DNA of 64,000 bases, from the NCBI RefSeq assembly GCF_000517405.1, contig NZ_CP006568.1, positions 2,666,001-2,730,000 of the forward strand. The letters run 5' to 3'. The position numbers and the translations under genes are program-made. Origin of the DNA: Candidatus Sodalis pierantonius str. SOPE. GTDB taxonomy: Bacteria > Pseudomonadota > Gammaproteobacteria > Enterobacterales > Enterobacteriaceae. Positions 9,257 through 20,644 of the stretch are shown here, in pieces; the first letter of the stretch is position 1, and each line of letters begins with the position of its first letter. The notes beneath the pieces were generated by a model that made no database searches, was not told where the DNA came from, and saw nothing but the letters and a program-made list of their open reading frames with translations.

Positions 9257-10019
9257 TCAGGTCGCCGGACCGGGTTTACGATCGGGCTGTGCGTCAAAGC
9301 TGATGCCGGTTTTACGCCGGCTGTCGTCGCCCATCAAGTAAAGATAGATAGGCATGATATCGGCCGGGGTTTTCAGCCGGTCCGGATCTTCAGTTGGAAA
9401 CGCGTTGGCGCGCATGCCGGTTCGGGTGCCGCCGGGGGTTAATACAATTGACCCGCAGCGTCGATGCGGGATACTCCTCCGCCAGTACCTGCATCATTCC
9501 TTCGGTGGCGAACTTGGATACCGAATAAGCGCCCCAGTTTGCCCGGCCCTGGCGGCCCACGCTGGAGGTGCTGAAAATCAGCGACGGGCTGCTGGCTTTG
9601 AGCAGCAGCGGTAGCAGCGCTTGCGTTAGCATAAAGGTGCCGTTGATATTCACCGCCATGACTTCTGACCAGCGCGCGGGGGTTTGCTCGGCTATGGACA
9701 CGATTTTCCCCAAAAGGCCGGCGTTATTGAGTAAACCGTCCAGGTGGGGGATTTCGTCGGTAAGACTTTGGGCCAGCCGCTGATAGGGCGCCGGCTCGGT
9801 GCAGGCCAAATCCAGCACCAGTACCCGAGCCTCACGCCCGCCGGCCTCGGCGATGGCCTGTTTCACCGTGTTCAGTTTATGTTCAGTTCTACCAAGCAAC
9901 AGCACCGATGCGCCGTGGCGGGTATAGGTCAGGGCCGCCTCGCGGCCTATGCCGTCACCGGCGCCGGTCACTAGAATGCGTTTATGATCCAGTAAATTAC
10001 GTTTGGGCTGATAATACAC
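9257..10019 (-). pseudogene. yciK: Short-chain dehydrogenase YciK, frameshifted
   Basis: An SDR-family oxidoreductase of unknown substrate. The Rossmann motif VTGAGDGIGREAA, LDGLLNNAGLLG, STSSVGRQGRANWGAYSVSK (catalytic Ser, Tyr and Lys) and LRVNCINP are all present. After CINP a run of five C, where the intact frame needs four, near 9435, shifts the reading frame. The remaining 50 or so residues (GGTRTGMRA… ending FDAQPDRKPGPAT, stop at 9257) are intact in the other frame. The active site survives but the C-terminal substrate and dimer region is lost. It is followed closely by btuR. Confidence 0.9.
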
Positions 10020-10334
10020 GCCTCACTCCTCAGCTAGGAAACGTTGCCGCCAATCGCCGATTATCGTGGCTCCCATGGACAGACTTATCTCTTTTTATGC
10101 CTGATCCAGCAGGGTATTTCAATCGCCGGGAATCCGATGTCGACCTCATCGACGCCGACGCCGGGGGCATTGCCGTTACGGCGACCCGGGTTTGGCCCGC
10201 GGGTCGTGTCCCTGCGGCGGCGGGGGACGGGAACCCTTGACCCCGGCGGCAATATTCTGATTTTCCAGGCGACGCGGCGCGGCGCCTTGGCTAGAATAGT
10301 TGTCAACGGTTCTCATTATTAGCAAGGTGGTTTT
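10020..10334. other. Divergent intergenic region yciK/sohB
   Basis: 315 bases between the divergent yciK and sohB starts. It must hold their promoters, but I cannot assign convincing -35/-10 pairs. No gene remnant recognised. Confidence 0.4.
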
Positions 10335-11381
<1,047 letters not shown>

Positions 11382-11856
11382 TCCGCAGGCTGCAGCAAGC
11401 TTGCTACGCCGCCGCAGGCAACCGCCGCTAGGGTGACATTGGGGCCAGAGGGTTTCGCCGCACCCAGGCGGCCTGACTCTGGGCCTGGCCCCCCTGCGAG
11501 GCGTGGGAAATAACTTATTGCCCGAGAAGCGGTAATTCTTATGCCGTGTCCTACGCGCTTTCGCAACGAAAGCGGCGCGCCCGGCAGGTTGAGATACTGT
11601 CTAGTTTCAACGCGAGCCTCGCGCTTCCACGCGCGGACGGCGGTTTGGCGCGCACTTCGCCTCGGCATTGGTCTCATTAAATTTCTCATCAGGCGTAACA
11701 GGCGACGCCCCGGCGGGGCTGAATTTTTCAGCCCGGTCTTTCGTTTGATAACGCGCGCCGGCGCGGGATTTAACCCGCGTTGAATGTCGATGGCGGCCGA
11801 TCGGGCCAGACGCCGGGCGTTAATGACGGCGTCGGCTGCGGCACCGGGGCGCTATA
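11382..11856. other. Non-coding interval between sohB and yciN (convergent ends)
   Basis: About 475 bases between the convergent 3' ends of sohB and yciN. No family-like reading frame and no clear terminator with a T-run was found. Possibly the residue of a lost gene, but there is no positive evidence. Confidence 0.4.
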
Positions 11857-12108
11857 TCAGTCCACCAGATGATATTTTTCCGATAGGACGTGGGCGAGAT
11901 GCTTGAACATATTAAAGACGGCAGTGGTTTTCTGCGTCGGTATTCCCTGCTCATCAAGAAAAAATTCACCGCGAAAAACCAGCACCGGCCCTTTCTGTTC
12001 CACCTCGGTGGCCAGCATTTCGTGCGTATAGTCTTCATGGTCGCGAATTATCCGGTTTGCTTCTTCTAACAGACTTTTTCTGTCGATAGCGATGGTGCTG
12101 CTGTGCAT
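11857..12108 (-). CDS. yciN: YciN-family protein of unknown function
   Basis: A small protein of 83 residues when started at ATG 12108, which has a good ribosome site (aggag) upstream and agrees with the E. coli length; the longer frame to 12168 is unlikely. The C-terminus is almost invariant in enteric bacteria and is kept here: TTAVFNMFKHLAHVLSEKYH. The middle has VFRGEFFLDEQGIPT. E. coli YciN has no established function. It is transcribed away from topA. Confidence 0.92.
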   Translation of the reverse strand: MHSSTIAIDRKSLLEEANRIIRDHEDYTHEMLATEVEQKGPVLVFRGEFFLDEQGIPTQKTTAVFNMFKHLAHVLSEKYHLVD

Positions 12109-12527
12109 ATTTGTCACTCCTGTGTTAACGCGTGCCCTATTGTAATACCCGGTTGTGTTTGTCGGCAAACCGACTAAGGTTTATTCGTTTAGTTTACGGT
12201 TTTGCTAATTGCGTAGCGGGTAAAACTATTTTTTCCCCCGCTTATTGGTTGCACCAGTTTTTTTATCATGTACAGTGTGGCCCTCAGCGCGTCGGGTGGT
12301 TGTTTTGTTACCAATTAGCGGGGAAATAAGCAGCGATTACCGGCGCTTATTATAAAAATAAGCGAATTAACAAGAAGTTGACCTACTGCGCTTCGGTCGT
12401 GTGAACGCGACAAAAACAGGTTGATTTTTGGCGGCGCTGCCGCAATATAAAAAAGAGGTATGCCCAGCCAGGGTCTGGCGCAAAAAACTTCTTAATTGCA
12501 GAAGACATCACTCAGGTAAAGGTAAAA
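12109..12527. other. Divergent control region yciN/topA
   Basis: About 420 AT-rich bases between divergent yciN and topA. E. coli topA has several promoters in the corresponding stretch. AT-rich hexamers occur here, but none is clear enough to call. No coding remnant seen. Confidence 0.45.
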
Positions 12528-15116
12528 ATGGGTAAAGCTCTCGTTATCGTTGAATCGCCGGCCAAAGCTAAAACGATTAATAAATATTTAGGCAAAGACT
12601 ACGTGGTTAAGTCCAGCGTCGGTCACATCCGCGATTTGCCGACCAGCGGTTCAGCCAGTCAAAAGAGCGCCGACGCCAGTAAAAAGAAAAAAGGCAAACC
12701 GGACCCGCAGCGCGCGTTGGTCAACCGAATGGGTATCGATCCTTACCATGGCTGGAAAGCGCAGTATGAGATTTTGCCCGGTAAAGAGAAAGTGGTGACC
12801 GAGCTAAAAGCGCTAGCGGAAAAAGCCGATCATATCTACCTCGCAACCGACCTTGACCGCGAAGGGGAGGCGATTGCCTGGCATCTGCGGGAAGTTATCG
12901 GCGGCGATGATAAGCGTTTTAGCCGGGTGGTCTTCAATGAAATTACCCGCAACGCGATAGCTCAGGCCTTTGAACAGCCGGGCGAGCTGAATATTGACCG
13001 GGTCAACGCCCAGCAGGCGCGGCGGTTCATGGACCGTGTCGTGGGCTATATGGTCTCGCCCTTACTGTGGAAAAAAATCGCCCGTGGCCTGTCGGCTGGA
13101 CGGGTCCAATCGGTGGCGGTCCGGCTGGTCGTGGAGCGCGAGCGGGAAATCAAAGCCTTTGTGCCGGAAGAGTATTGGGAACTGCACGCCGATCTACAGA
13201 CGGCGCAGGCGTCTTCCCTGGCGATGCAAGTAACGCATCAGCAGGAAAAACCCTTTAAACCGGTGAATCAGCAGCAAATTCAGGCCGCGCTCGACGGGCT
13301 TGAAAATGCGGAGTATGTGGTCAGCGATCGTGACGATAAGCCTACCAGCAGCAAACCGGGGGCTCCGTTCACCACCTCAACGCTGCAGCAGGCGGCCAGC
13401 ACCCGCCTGGACTATGGCGTAAAGAAAACCATGATGTTGGCGCAGCGGCTGTATGAAGCTGGACATATTACCTATATGCGTACTGACTCCACCAATTTGA
13501 GTCAGGATGCGCTTAACATGGCGCGCGGCTATATCAGCGCGTCATTCGGCAATCCGTATTTGCCGAAACAGCCCAACGAATACGCCAGTAAAAATAACGC
13601 CCAGGAAGCGCATGAGGCGATCCGCCCCTCCGATGTCAATGCCTTGGCGGAGCAGTTGAAAGACATGGAAGCCGACGCGCAGAAACTGTATCAGCTGATC
13701 TGGCGTCAATTTGTCGCCTGTCAAATGACGCCGGCGCAATACAACTCCACGACGCTGACCGTCACCGCCGGCGAGTTTCAGCTGCGCGCCCGCGGCCGAA
13801 CCCTGCGTTTCGACGGCTGGACCAAAGTGATGCCGGCGCTGCGCAAGGGCGATGAAGATCGGACCCTGCCGGCGGTGGAGGTGGGCGAGACGCTGACGCT
13901 GAGCAAGCTGCTGCCCAGCCAGCATTTCACTAAGCCGCCCGCCCGCTACAGCGAGGCTTCGCTGGTGAAAGAGCTGGGAAAACGCGGCATTGGCCGGCCC
14001 TCGACTTATGTGTCGATCATCTCCACCATTCAGGATCGCGGCTATGTCCATGCGGAAAATCGCCGTTTTTATGCGGAGAAAATGGGCGAAATCGTCACCG
14101 ATCGCTTAGAAGAGAACTTCCGCGAGCTGATGAATTACGATTTTACCGCCAACATGGAGGATACCCTCGATCAGGTGGCGGCCAATCAACAGGAGTGGAA
14201 AAGCGTGCTTGACGCGTTTTTCGACAAATTCAGCCAGCAGTTGGAAAACGCCGAAAAAGATCCCGAAGAGGGCGGTATGCGGCCCAATCAAATGGTGATG
14301 ACCAGCATCGATTGCCCGGTCTGCGGCCGCAAGATGGGGATTCGTACCGCCAGCACCGGCGTGTTCCTGGGCTGTTCAGGCTACGCGCTGCCGCCGAAAA
14401 AGCGCTGCAAAAACACCATTAATCTGATCCCGGAAGCGGAAACCCTGAACATGCTTGAGGGCGACGATGCGGAAACTAACGCGCTGCGCGCACGCCGTCG
14501 TTGCGGGAAATGCGGTACCGCTATGGACAGCTATGTCATCGACGGCCAGCGTAAACTCCACGTCTGCGGCAACAACCCGCTGTGCGACGGCTATGACATC
14601 GAACAGGGTGAGTTTCGGATCAAGGGCTACGACGGCCCGGTGGTGGAGTGTGAAAAATGCGGCGCCGATATGCACCTGAAATTGGGGCGTTTTGGCAAAT
14701 ACATGGCCTGCACCAACGATGATTGTAAGAACACCCGCAAGATCCTGCGCAACGGCGATGTGGCGCCGCCGAAAGAAGATCCGGTGCCGGTGCCCGAGCT
14801 GCCTTGCGAGAAGTCGGACGCCTTCTTTGTACTGCGTGACGGCGCGGCGGGGGTTTTTTTGGCCGCCAACACGTTCCCGAAATCCCGTGAAACCCGCGCG
14901 CCGCTGGTGGCGGAGCTGGCTCGTTTCCGCGACCGCCTGCCGGAAAAACTGCGCTATTTGGCCGATGCGCCCGTTGAGGATGACGAAGGCAATAGCACCC
15001 TGGTGCGTTTCAGCCGGAAAACCAAGCAGCAATATGTCTCGGCGGAAAAGGACGGCAAAGCCACCGGCTGGACCGCTTTCTACGTGGATGGTCACTGGCA
15101 GGTGACCAAAAAGTAA
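12528..15116 (+). CDS. topA: DNA topoisomerase I
   Basis: TopA relaxes negative supercoils by single-strand passage. The toprim domain has LVIVESPAKAKTINKYLG and the acidic TDLDREGEAIAWHL. The 5'-phosphotyrosine nucleophile is in ITYMRTDSTNLS, and KRGIGRPSTYVSIISTIQDR is the conserved core motif. The C-terminal region has Cys4 zinc ribbons (CPVCGRKMG, CGKCGTAMDSY, CEKCGADMHLK) and a basic tail. 862 residues compares with 865 in E. coli. The frame is intact throughout and is followed by a strong terminator. Confidence 0.97.
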   Translation: MGKALVIVESPAKAKTINKYLGKDYVVKSSVGHIRDLPTSGSASQKSADASKKKKGKPDPQRALVNRMGIDPYHGWKAQYEILPGKEKVVTELKALAEKADHIYLATDLDREGEAIAWHLREVIGGDDKRFSRVVFNEITRNAIAQAFEQPGELNIDRVNAQQARRFMDRVVGYMVSPLLWKKIARGLSAGRVQSVAVRLVVEREREIKAFVPEEYWELHADLQTAQASSLAMQVTHQQEKPFKPVNQQQIQAALDGLENAEYVVSDRDDKPTSSKPGAPFTTSTLQQAASTRLDYGVKKTMMLAQRLYEAGHITYMRTDSTNLSQDALNMARGYISASFGNPYLPKQPNEYASKNNAQEAHEAIRPSDVNALAEQLKDMEADAQKLYQLIWRQFVACQMTPAQYNSTTLTVTAGEFQLRARGRTLRFDGWTKVMPALRKGDEDRTLPAVEVGETLTLSKLLPSQHFTKPPARYSEASLVKELGKRGIGRPSTYVSIISTIQDRGYVHAENRRFYAEKMGEIVTDRLEENFRELMNYDFTANMEDTLDQVAANQQEWKSVLDAFFDKFSQQLENAEKDPEEGGMRPNQMVMTSIDCPVCGRKMGIRTASTGVFLGCSGYALPPKKRCKNTINLIPEAETLNMLEGDDAETNALRARRRCGKCGTAMDSYVIDGQRKLHVCGNNPLCDGYDIEQGEFRIKGYDGPVVECEKCGADMHLKLGRFGKYMACTNDDCKNTRKILRNGDVAPPKEDPVPVPELPCEKSDAFFVLRDGAAGVFLAANTFPKSRETRAPLVAELARFRDRLPEKLRYLADAPVEDDEGNSTLVRFSRKTKQQYVSAEKDGKATGWTAFYVDGHWQVTKK

Positions 15117-15132
15117 TGGCGTTGCCGCCACG

Positions 15133-15161
15133 AAGCCAACCTCGCGGTTGGCTTTTTTTTT
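15133..15161 (+). terminator. topA rho-independent terminator
   Basis: AAGCCAACC (15133-15141), TCGC loop, GGTTGGCTT (15146-15154), then a run of T. It begins 17 bases after the topA stop. Confidence 0.93.
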
Positions 15162-15314
15162 AATTGATAATTAAGTGATATTAAGTGTTTTTTTATGATT
15201 AAATAGTATGAGTCATAACCAACGCTTTTAAGCGCTTTCGCGGAACCGGGTGAGTCGCCTGCTCGGCGGCATCTCGCCGTGCGTCAGGTTCAGGGTATTC
15301 GTCAGGACAAGCAA

Positions 15315-16289
15315 ATGAAATTGCAGCAACTTCGTTATATTGTGGAAGTGGTTAACCACAACCTGAATGTCTCTTCTACCGCCGAGGGGCTCTACACCTC
15401 TCAGCCCGGCATCAGCAAGCAGGTGCGGATGCTGGAGGATGAACTCGGCGTGCAGATTTTCGCCCGCAGCGGCAAGCATCTGACCCAGGTCACGCCGGCG
15501 GGCCAGGAGATAATCCGCATCGCGCGTGAGGTGCTGTCCAAGGTCGACGCCATCAAGGCGGTCGCGGGGGAGCATACTTATCCCGATAAAGGATCGCTGT
15601 ATGTGGCGACCACCCATACCCAGGCGCGTTACGCCCTGCCGGACGTGATCAAGAGGTTTATCGAGCGCTACCCGCGGGTATCGCTGCATATGCATCAGGG
15701 GTCGCCGACCCAAATCGCCGAAGCGGTGTCAAAGGGCGTCGCGGATTTCGCCATTGCCACCGAAGCGCTGCATCTGTATGACGATTTGGTGATGCTGCCC
15801 TGTTATCATTGGAATCGGGCCATCGTGGTGCTGCCGGATCATCCCCTGGCCGGTCATAAATCGCTGATGATTGACGAACTGGCGGCATATCCGCTGGTGA
15901 CCTATACCTTTGGTTTTACCGGCCGTTCCGAGCTGGATATCGCCTTCAATCGCGCCGGCCTGACGCCGCGTATCGTGTTCACCGCCACCGATGAGGATGT
16001 GATCAAAACCTACGTGCGCATGGGGTTGGGCGTCGGCGTCATCGCCAATATGGCGGTGAATACCCAAGCGGATCCGGATCTGGTTAAAATCAACGCCGAC
16101 GATCTGTTCGCCCAGAGCACCACCAAGATTGGCTTTCGCCGCAGCACGTTCCTGCGCAGTTATATGTATGATTTTATTCATCGTTTCGCGCCACATCTGA
16201 CCCGCGATGTGGTGGATACGGCGGTGGCGTTGCGTTCCAATGAAGACATCGAAGCAATGTTCAAGGACATCAAGTTACCGGTGAAGTAA
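15315..16289 (+). CDS. cysB: LysR-type regulator of cysteine biosynthesis CysB
   Basis: CysB activates sulfate assimilation and cysteine genes with N-acetylserine as inducer. The N-terminal winged HTH reads MKLQQLRYIVEVVNHNLNVS and YTSQPGISKQVRMLEDELG. The effector domain has ATTHTQARYALP, HQGSPTQIAEAV, TYTFGFTGRSELD and MGLGVGVIANMAV. ATG 15315 gives 324 residues, exactly the E. coli length; the upstream in-frame start at 15279 is not conserved. The C-terminus FKDIKLPVK is the normal end. Intact and downstream of topA as in E. coli. Confidence 0.96.
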   Translation: MKLQQLRYIVEVVNHNLNVSSTAEGLYTSQPGISKQVRMLEDELGVQIFARSGKHLTQVTPAGQEIIRIAREVLSKVDAIKAVAGEHTYPDKGSLYVATTHTQARYALPDVIKRFIERYPRVSLHMHQGSPTQIAEAVSKGVADFAIATEALHLYDDLVMLPCYHWNRAIVVLPDHPLAGHKSLMIDELAAYPLVTYTFGFTGRSELDIAFNRAGLTPRIVFTATDEDVIKTYVRMGLGVGVIANMAVNTQADPDLVKINADDLFAQSTTKIGFRRSTFLRSYMYDFIHRFAPHLTRDVVDTAVALRSNEDIEAMFKDIKLPVK

Positions 16290-16648
16290 CCGCGCCCCTT
16301 GATCCGCCGGTCGTCATCACTCCGGTGGGAGAGACGCGATTTCAGGCCATGTCCGCTTGCCGGCCAGTTGCGCCAATGTGCCGTTTGCGTTTGTGCGCAG
16401 GGGCGCCGTCTACGCCGTCATCCCCCTCGCGGCGGGCGACGCTGGCGCCGGTGCCGCGATTGCCGCGGCGGCGTGTTCGCAGGCCGTTCTCAGCGCCTGC
16501 CTTGGCGCCATGGCAGCGCTCACGGTTTTACCCATCGCAGCAATAATCCCTCTGTGTTATGAAAACGTTGCCGTTTGTTTGTACTATCTTTAAATGATTA
16601 CCTCAACCCTAATAGGGTTATGACAATAATGATTTAGTTGGAGGAGTT
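16290..16648. other. Intergenic region cysB-acnA
   Basis: About 360 bases. The E. coli small genes ymiA and yciX are not recognisable here. Three overlapping plus-strand frames exist, but none resembles a known family. The AT-rich last 80 bases should contain the acnA promoter; a GGAGGAG ribosome site precedes the acnA ATG. Confidence 0.45.
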
Positions 16649-19323
16649 ATGTCGTCATCAATTAAAGAAGCAAGCAGGGACCAGCTCACCGCGCATCACA
16701 AAACCTACCATTTTTATAATCTGGCGCGGGCGGCAGAACAGCTCGGGCCTATCGACAAACTGCCCAACTCCATGAAAGTGCTGTTGGAAAATCTGCTGCG
16801 TCATCAGGACGGCGTCCTCGTCACCGAGGAGAACCTGCGTGAAGTCGCAGGCTGGCTGAAAACCGCCCATGCCGAGGGTGAAATCGCCTATCGCCCGGCC
16901 CGTGTGTTGATGCAGGATTTTACCGGCGTGCCGGCGGTGGTGGACCTGGCGGCCATGCGTGAGGCGGTGAAGCGGTTAGGGGGGAATGTAGACAAAGTGA
17001 ATCCTCTCTCGCCGGTGGATCTGGTCATCGACCATTCGGTCACCGTGGACGCCTACGGCAGCGAGGAGGCGTAGGCGGAAAATAATCACCTGGAAATGTC
17101 GCGGAATTTGGAGCGCTACACCTTCCTGCGCTGGGGGCAAAATGCGTTCAGCCGGTTTCGCGTGGTGCCGCCGGAAAACGGCATCTGTCATCAGGTCAAT
17201 CTGGAATACCTCGCCAAAACCGTGTGGCATGAAGAGCAAGATGGGCAAGAGATTGCCTATCCGGATACGCTGGTCGGCACCGACTCCCATACCACCATGG
17301 TCAACGGGCTCGGGGTGTTGGGCTGGGGCGGAGGCGGCCATGCTCGGCCAGCCGGTATCGATGCTGATTCCAGACGTGGTGGGCTTTAAATTGACCGGTA
17401 AACTCAATGAAGGCATTACCGCGACCGATCTGGTGCTGACCGTGACGCAAATGCTGCGCCAGCATGGCGTGGTCGGCAAATTCGTTAAATTTTACAGCGA
17501 CGGACTGGATGTACTGCCGCTGGCGGATCGGGCGACTATCGCCAATATGGTGCCGGAATATGGCGCAACCTGCGGCTTCTTTCCGGTGGATGCTATAACG
17601 CTCGACTATTTACGCCTGACCGGGCGCAGCGAAGCGCAGATCGCGCTGGTGGAGGCCTACTGCAAACAGCAGGGGCTGTGGCGCCTGGCGGGTGACGAAC
17701 CGGTATTTACCAGCACCCTTGAGCTTGATATGGCAAGCGTTGTGGCCAGCCTGGCCGGCCCTCGACGTCCCCAGGATCGCGTGGCGCTGCCGGGCGTGCC
17801 GGGGGCGTTCAAAGCCAGCGATGAATTGGCGTTGGGCAAACGCGCCGAGCCGAGCGCGCAACCGTTTGAGCTGGACGGCGAAACCTACCGGCTGGATCAG
17901 GGCACGGTGGTGATCGCCGCTATCACGTCCTGTACCAATACTTCTAATGCCAATATTCTGATGGCCGCCGGGCTACTGGCGCGTAACGCGGTGAACAAGG
18001 GGCTGCGTAGCAAACCCTGGGTAAAAACCTCTCTGGCGCCGGGCTCCAAGGTGGTGACCGAATACCTGGAAGCGGCCGGGCTGACGCCTTACCTTAACCA
18101 GCTGGGATTTAATTTAGTGGATTACGGCTGTACCACCTGCATCGGCAACTCCGGTCCGCTGAAACCCAGTATCGAAGCCGCAATCAAAGCCGGCGATCTG
18201 ACCGTCGACGCGGTGCTTTCCGGTAACCGTAATTTCGAGGGCCGTATTCACCCGCTGGTGAAAACCAACTGGCTGGCCTCGCCGCCGCTGGTGGTGGCGT
18301 ATGCGCTGGCGGGCAATATGCTGATTAATGTCAGCGAGGATCTGCTGGGCAGCGGGACCGATGGCAAACCGGTCTATTTACGCGATATCTGGCCCAGCTC
18401 GGAAGAGATCGCCCAGGCGGTCGCGCTGGTCAACAGCGCCATGTTTCACAAAGAATACGGGGAAGTCTTCACCGGCAACCGCGACTGGCGCAATATTGCG
18501 GTCAACCGCGCCCCGACGTACCATTGGCAGCCGGATTCCACTTATATTCGCCTGACGCCGTTTTTTGAAGATATGTTGCATCAGCCGAAACCGGTTGAAA
18601 ATATCCGCGGCGCGCGCATTTTGGCCATGTTGGGGGATTCGGTGACAACCGACCATATATCGCCGGCGGGCAATCAAGGTAGATAGTCCGGCGGGGCGCT
18701 ATTTGCAGCAACATGGCGTAAGCACGGCGGATTTTAACTCCTACGGTTCGCGGCGCGGCAATCATGAAGTGATGATGCGCAGCACTTTCGCCAATATCCG
18801 CATTCGTAACGAAATGGTGCCGGACATCGAAGGGGGCTACACCCGGCATATTCCGTCGGGAGAGGCGTTGGCGATTTACGATGCCGCCATGCGCTACGCC
18901 TCAGAGCAGGTTCCATTGGCGATCGTTGCCGGTAAAGAATATGGTTCAGGCTCCAGCCGCGATTGGGCCGCCAAGGGACCGCGGCTGCTGGGGATCCGGG
19001 TGGTGATGGCGGAAAGCTTCGAGCGGATCCATCGCTCCAACCTTATCGGGATGGGGATTTTGCCGCTGGAGTTCCCCCACGGCGAAACCCGCAAGACGCT
19101 GGGCCTGAGCGGCGATGAAACACTCGATATTCCCGACCTGGCGGCACTGAAACCGGGCTGCGAGGTGCCGGTGACCTTTACCTGGCCTGACGGCCGTCGC
19201 CGTACTATCGATGCGCTCTGCCGCATCGGTACCGGTAATGAGCTGACCTACTACCGTCATGACGGTATCCTGCACTATGTGATCCGCAATATGCTTAATG
19301 AACCGGTGGGAGACCCAGCCTAA
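16649..19323 (+). pseudogene. acnA: Aconitate hydratase A, one nonsense codon and two frameshifts
   Basis: AcnA is the stress-stable aconitase of the TCA cycle. It begins MSSSIKEASRDQLTAHHKTY and reads through ARVLMQDFTGVPAVVDLAAM and VDLVIDHSVTVD. A TAG follows …YGSEEA (17072-17074) and the frame continues. At about 17330, after VNGLGVLGWG, a short deletion removes the VGGIE codons and shifts the frame; EAAMLGQPVSMLIPD follows in the new frame. Fe-S cysteine segments are intact (ITSCTNTSN, GYGCTTCIGNSGPL). At about 18678, after ITTDHISPAG-like sequence, two bases are lost and the final swivel domain (NSYGSRRGNHEVMMRSTFAN, KEYGSGSSRDWAAKGPRLLG) is in a third frame ending at 19323. No functional product is expected; AcnB presumably carries the activity. 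Confidence 0.95.
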
Positions 19324-19512
19324 AGCAGCCTGGACGGCACCGGGGATGCCGCAGCAGATAGCGTTCAACGTCGCTTAAGCATCACCGGCGTCCCGCCGCC
19401 GTTCTGGCGCATAAACGTCTGTCCGCTGCGGTGCAACGCCTACAAGCTTGAACGCGGCGTAAGAGGGAAACACACCCAGGGGGTGGCGTACGGCGGGGAG
19501 CAGGAAGGCGTG

Positions 19513-19856
19513 ATGACCCTTGAGCATTTGAAAAAACGGGAATGCAGCCTGCACGGCGCTAGACGGCGCGATAGGGATTGGCTGGAGCAGATTCTGCATC
19601 CTGATTTCTGTGAAATTACCCGTTCGGGGACCTTGGTTGACCGCGCAGAAACGATAGCCGCGCTGGTGAGGGAAAACGGAGCGCCGGCTATTTTCAGCGC
19701 TGATTTTACGCTCCTGAAGATGGGAGAGAACAGTGCCATACTGCGTTACCGGACGGTAGCCGCGCCTCACTGCGCGCCTCTTATTGGCTGCGTGGCGAAG
19801 ATGAACGCTGGCAGTTGGTCTTCCACCAGGGGACGCCGACGACCGATGACGACTAG
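19513..19856 (+). pseudogene. DUF4440-like (NTF2/SnoaL fold) protein, frameshifted
   Basis: The reading frame from ATG 19513 (ribosome site aggaagg) gives MTLEHLKKRECSLHGARRRD, WLEQILHPDFCEITRSGTLVD, RAETIAALVRE and NSAILRYRTV. This pattern (HPDF.E…SG, R…I) is typical of small DUF4440-type proteins. After RYRTV at about 19757 the frame shifts by one; the natural C-terminus is in the other frame (SRASLRASYWLRGEDERWQL, VFHQGTPTTDDD, TAG at 19854-19856). Function unknown. The nearest intact neighbour is the GNAT gene downstream. Confidence 0.72.
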
Positions 19857-19997
19857 GCAACCGCGAGGGCGGCCATGACGCGCTTGGCTGTTTTTTCACA
19901 CGACGAGATATCATTTTTACGGCAACGCGGTGGGTGTATCATCACGCTGTTCACCACAGGGGAAGCACAATGGCGGGCGAAGCCATAAGGGCAATGC

Positions 19998-20453
19998 ATG
20001 TTCCACATCATCGAGGTCGATAAAAATCATAGTGCGTTAAACGGGCTGGTCAGTGAACTGGATGCGTTTCAGAGCCAGCTTTACCCCGCCGAAAGCAATC
20101 ATTGCCTGGACTTTTCCACCGTTGACGAAGAAGGTATCCGCTGCGTTATTGCCCATGATGCAGCCGGTTTTGCTGCCGGCTGTGGCGCTGTACTCTTGCA
20201 GGGTGGCGGGTTTGGCGAGATTAAACGCCTGTACATTCGCCCCGCCTACCGCGGCAGGCGGCTGGGAGATCAACTTATCGCCCGTCTCGAAAGGCTAGCG
20301 GCAGCGGATCTCTGCCATCAATTGCGGCTTGAAACCGGTATTCACCAGCAGCCGGCTATAGCGCTGTACCGCCGCTGTGGGTATGCGCGCTGCGATGCTT
20401 TTCCGCCCTACAGGGACGATCCGTTAAGCGTGGTTATGTCTAAATCCCTGTAG
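19998..20453 (+). CDS. GNAT-family N-acetyltransferase
   Basis: 151 residues with the GNAT core: GGFGEIKRLYIRPAYRGRRL followed by GDQLIARLE (acetyl-CoA loop R/QxxGxG/A-type, here RGRRLG) and ETGIHQQPAIALYRRCGYAR (motif B, Tyr). Similar to small acetyltransferases common in enteric and plant-associated bacteria; the substrate cannot be deduced. The ATG at 19998 gives a normal family length. Reading frame intact. Confidence 0.85.
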   Translation: MFHIIEVDKNHSALNGLVSELDAFQSQLYPAESNHCLDFSTVDEEGIRCVIAHDAAGFAAGCGAVLLQGGGFGEIKRLYIRPAYRGRRLGDQLIARLERLAAADLCHQLRLETGIHQQPAIALYRRCGYARCDAFPPYRDDPLSVVMSKSL

Positions 20454-20644
20454 AGGCGATGCCTGGTTACCCCGGCAATATTATGGCGAGAAGGGGGCCG
20501 GGCGTTCAAAAGAGGGAGAACGGGCAACGCCGGTCTGTCACTCACCGGTGGCGCGGGTCTGACGGCGACCTGCAACCGCTCTTGCCGTTTGCACTCTCCC
20601 GCGCGCCGCCTGCCGAGGCCGGCCATTGCTACCGCGATCGGCGC

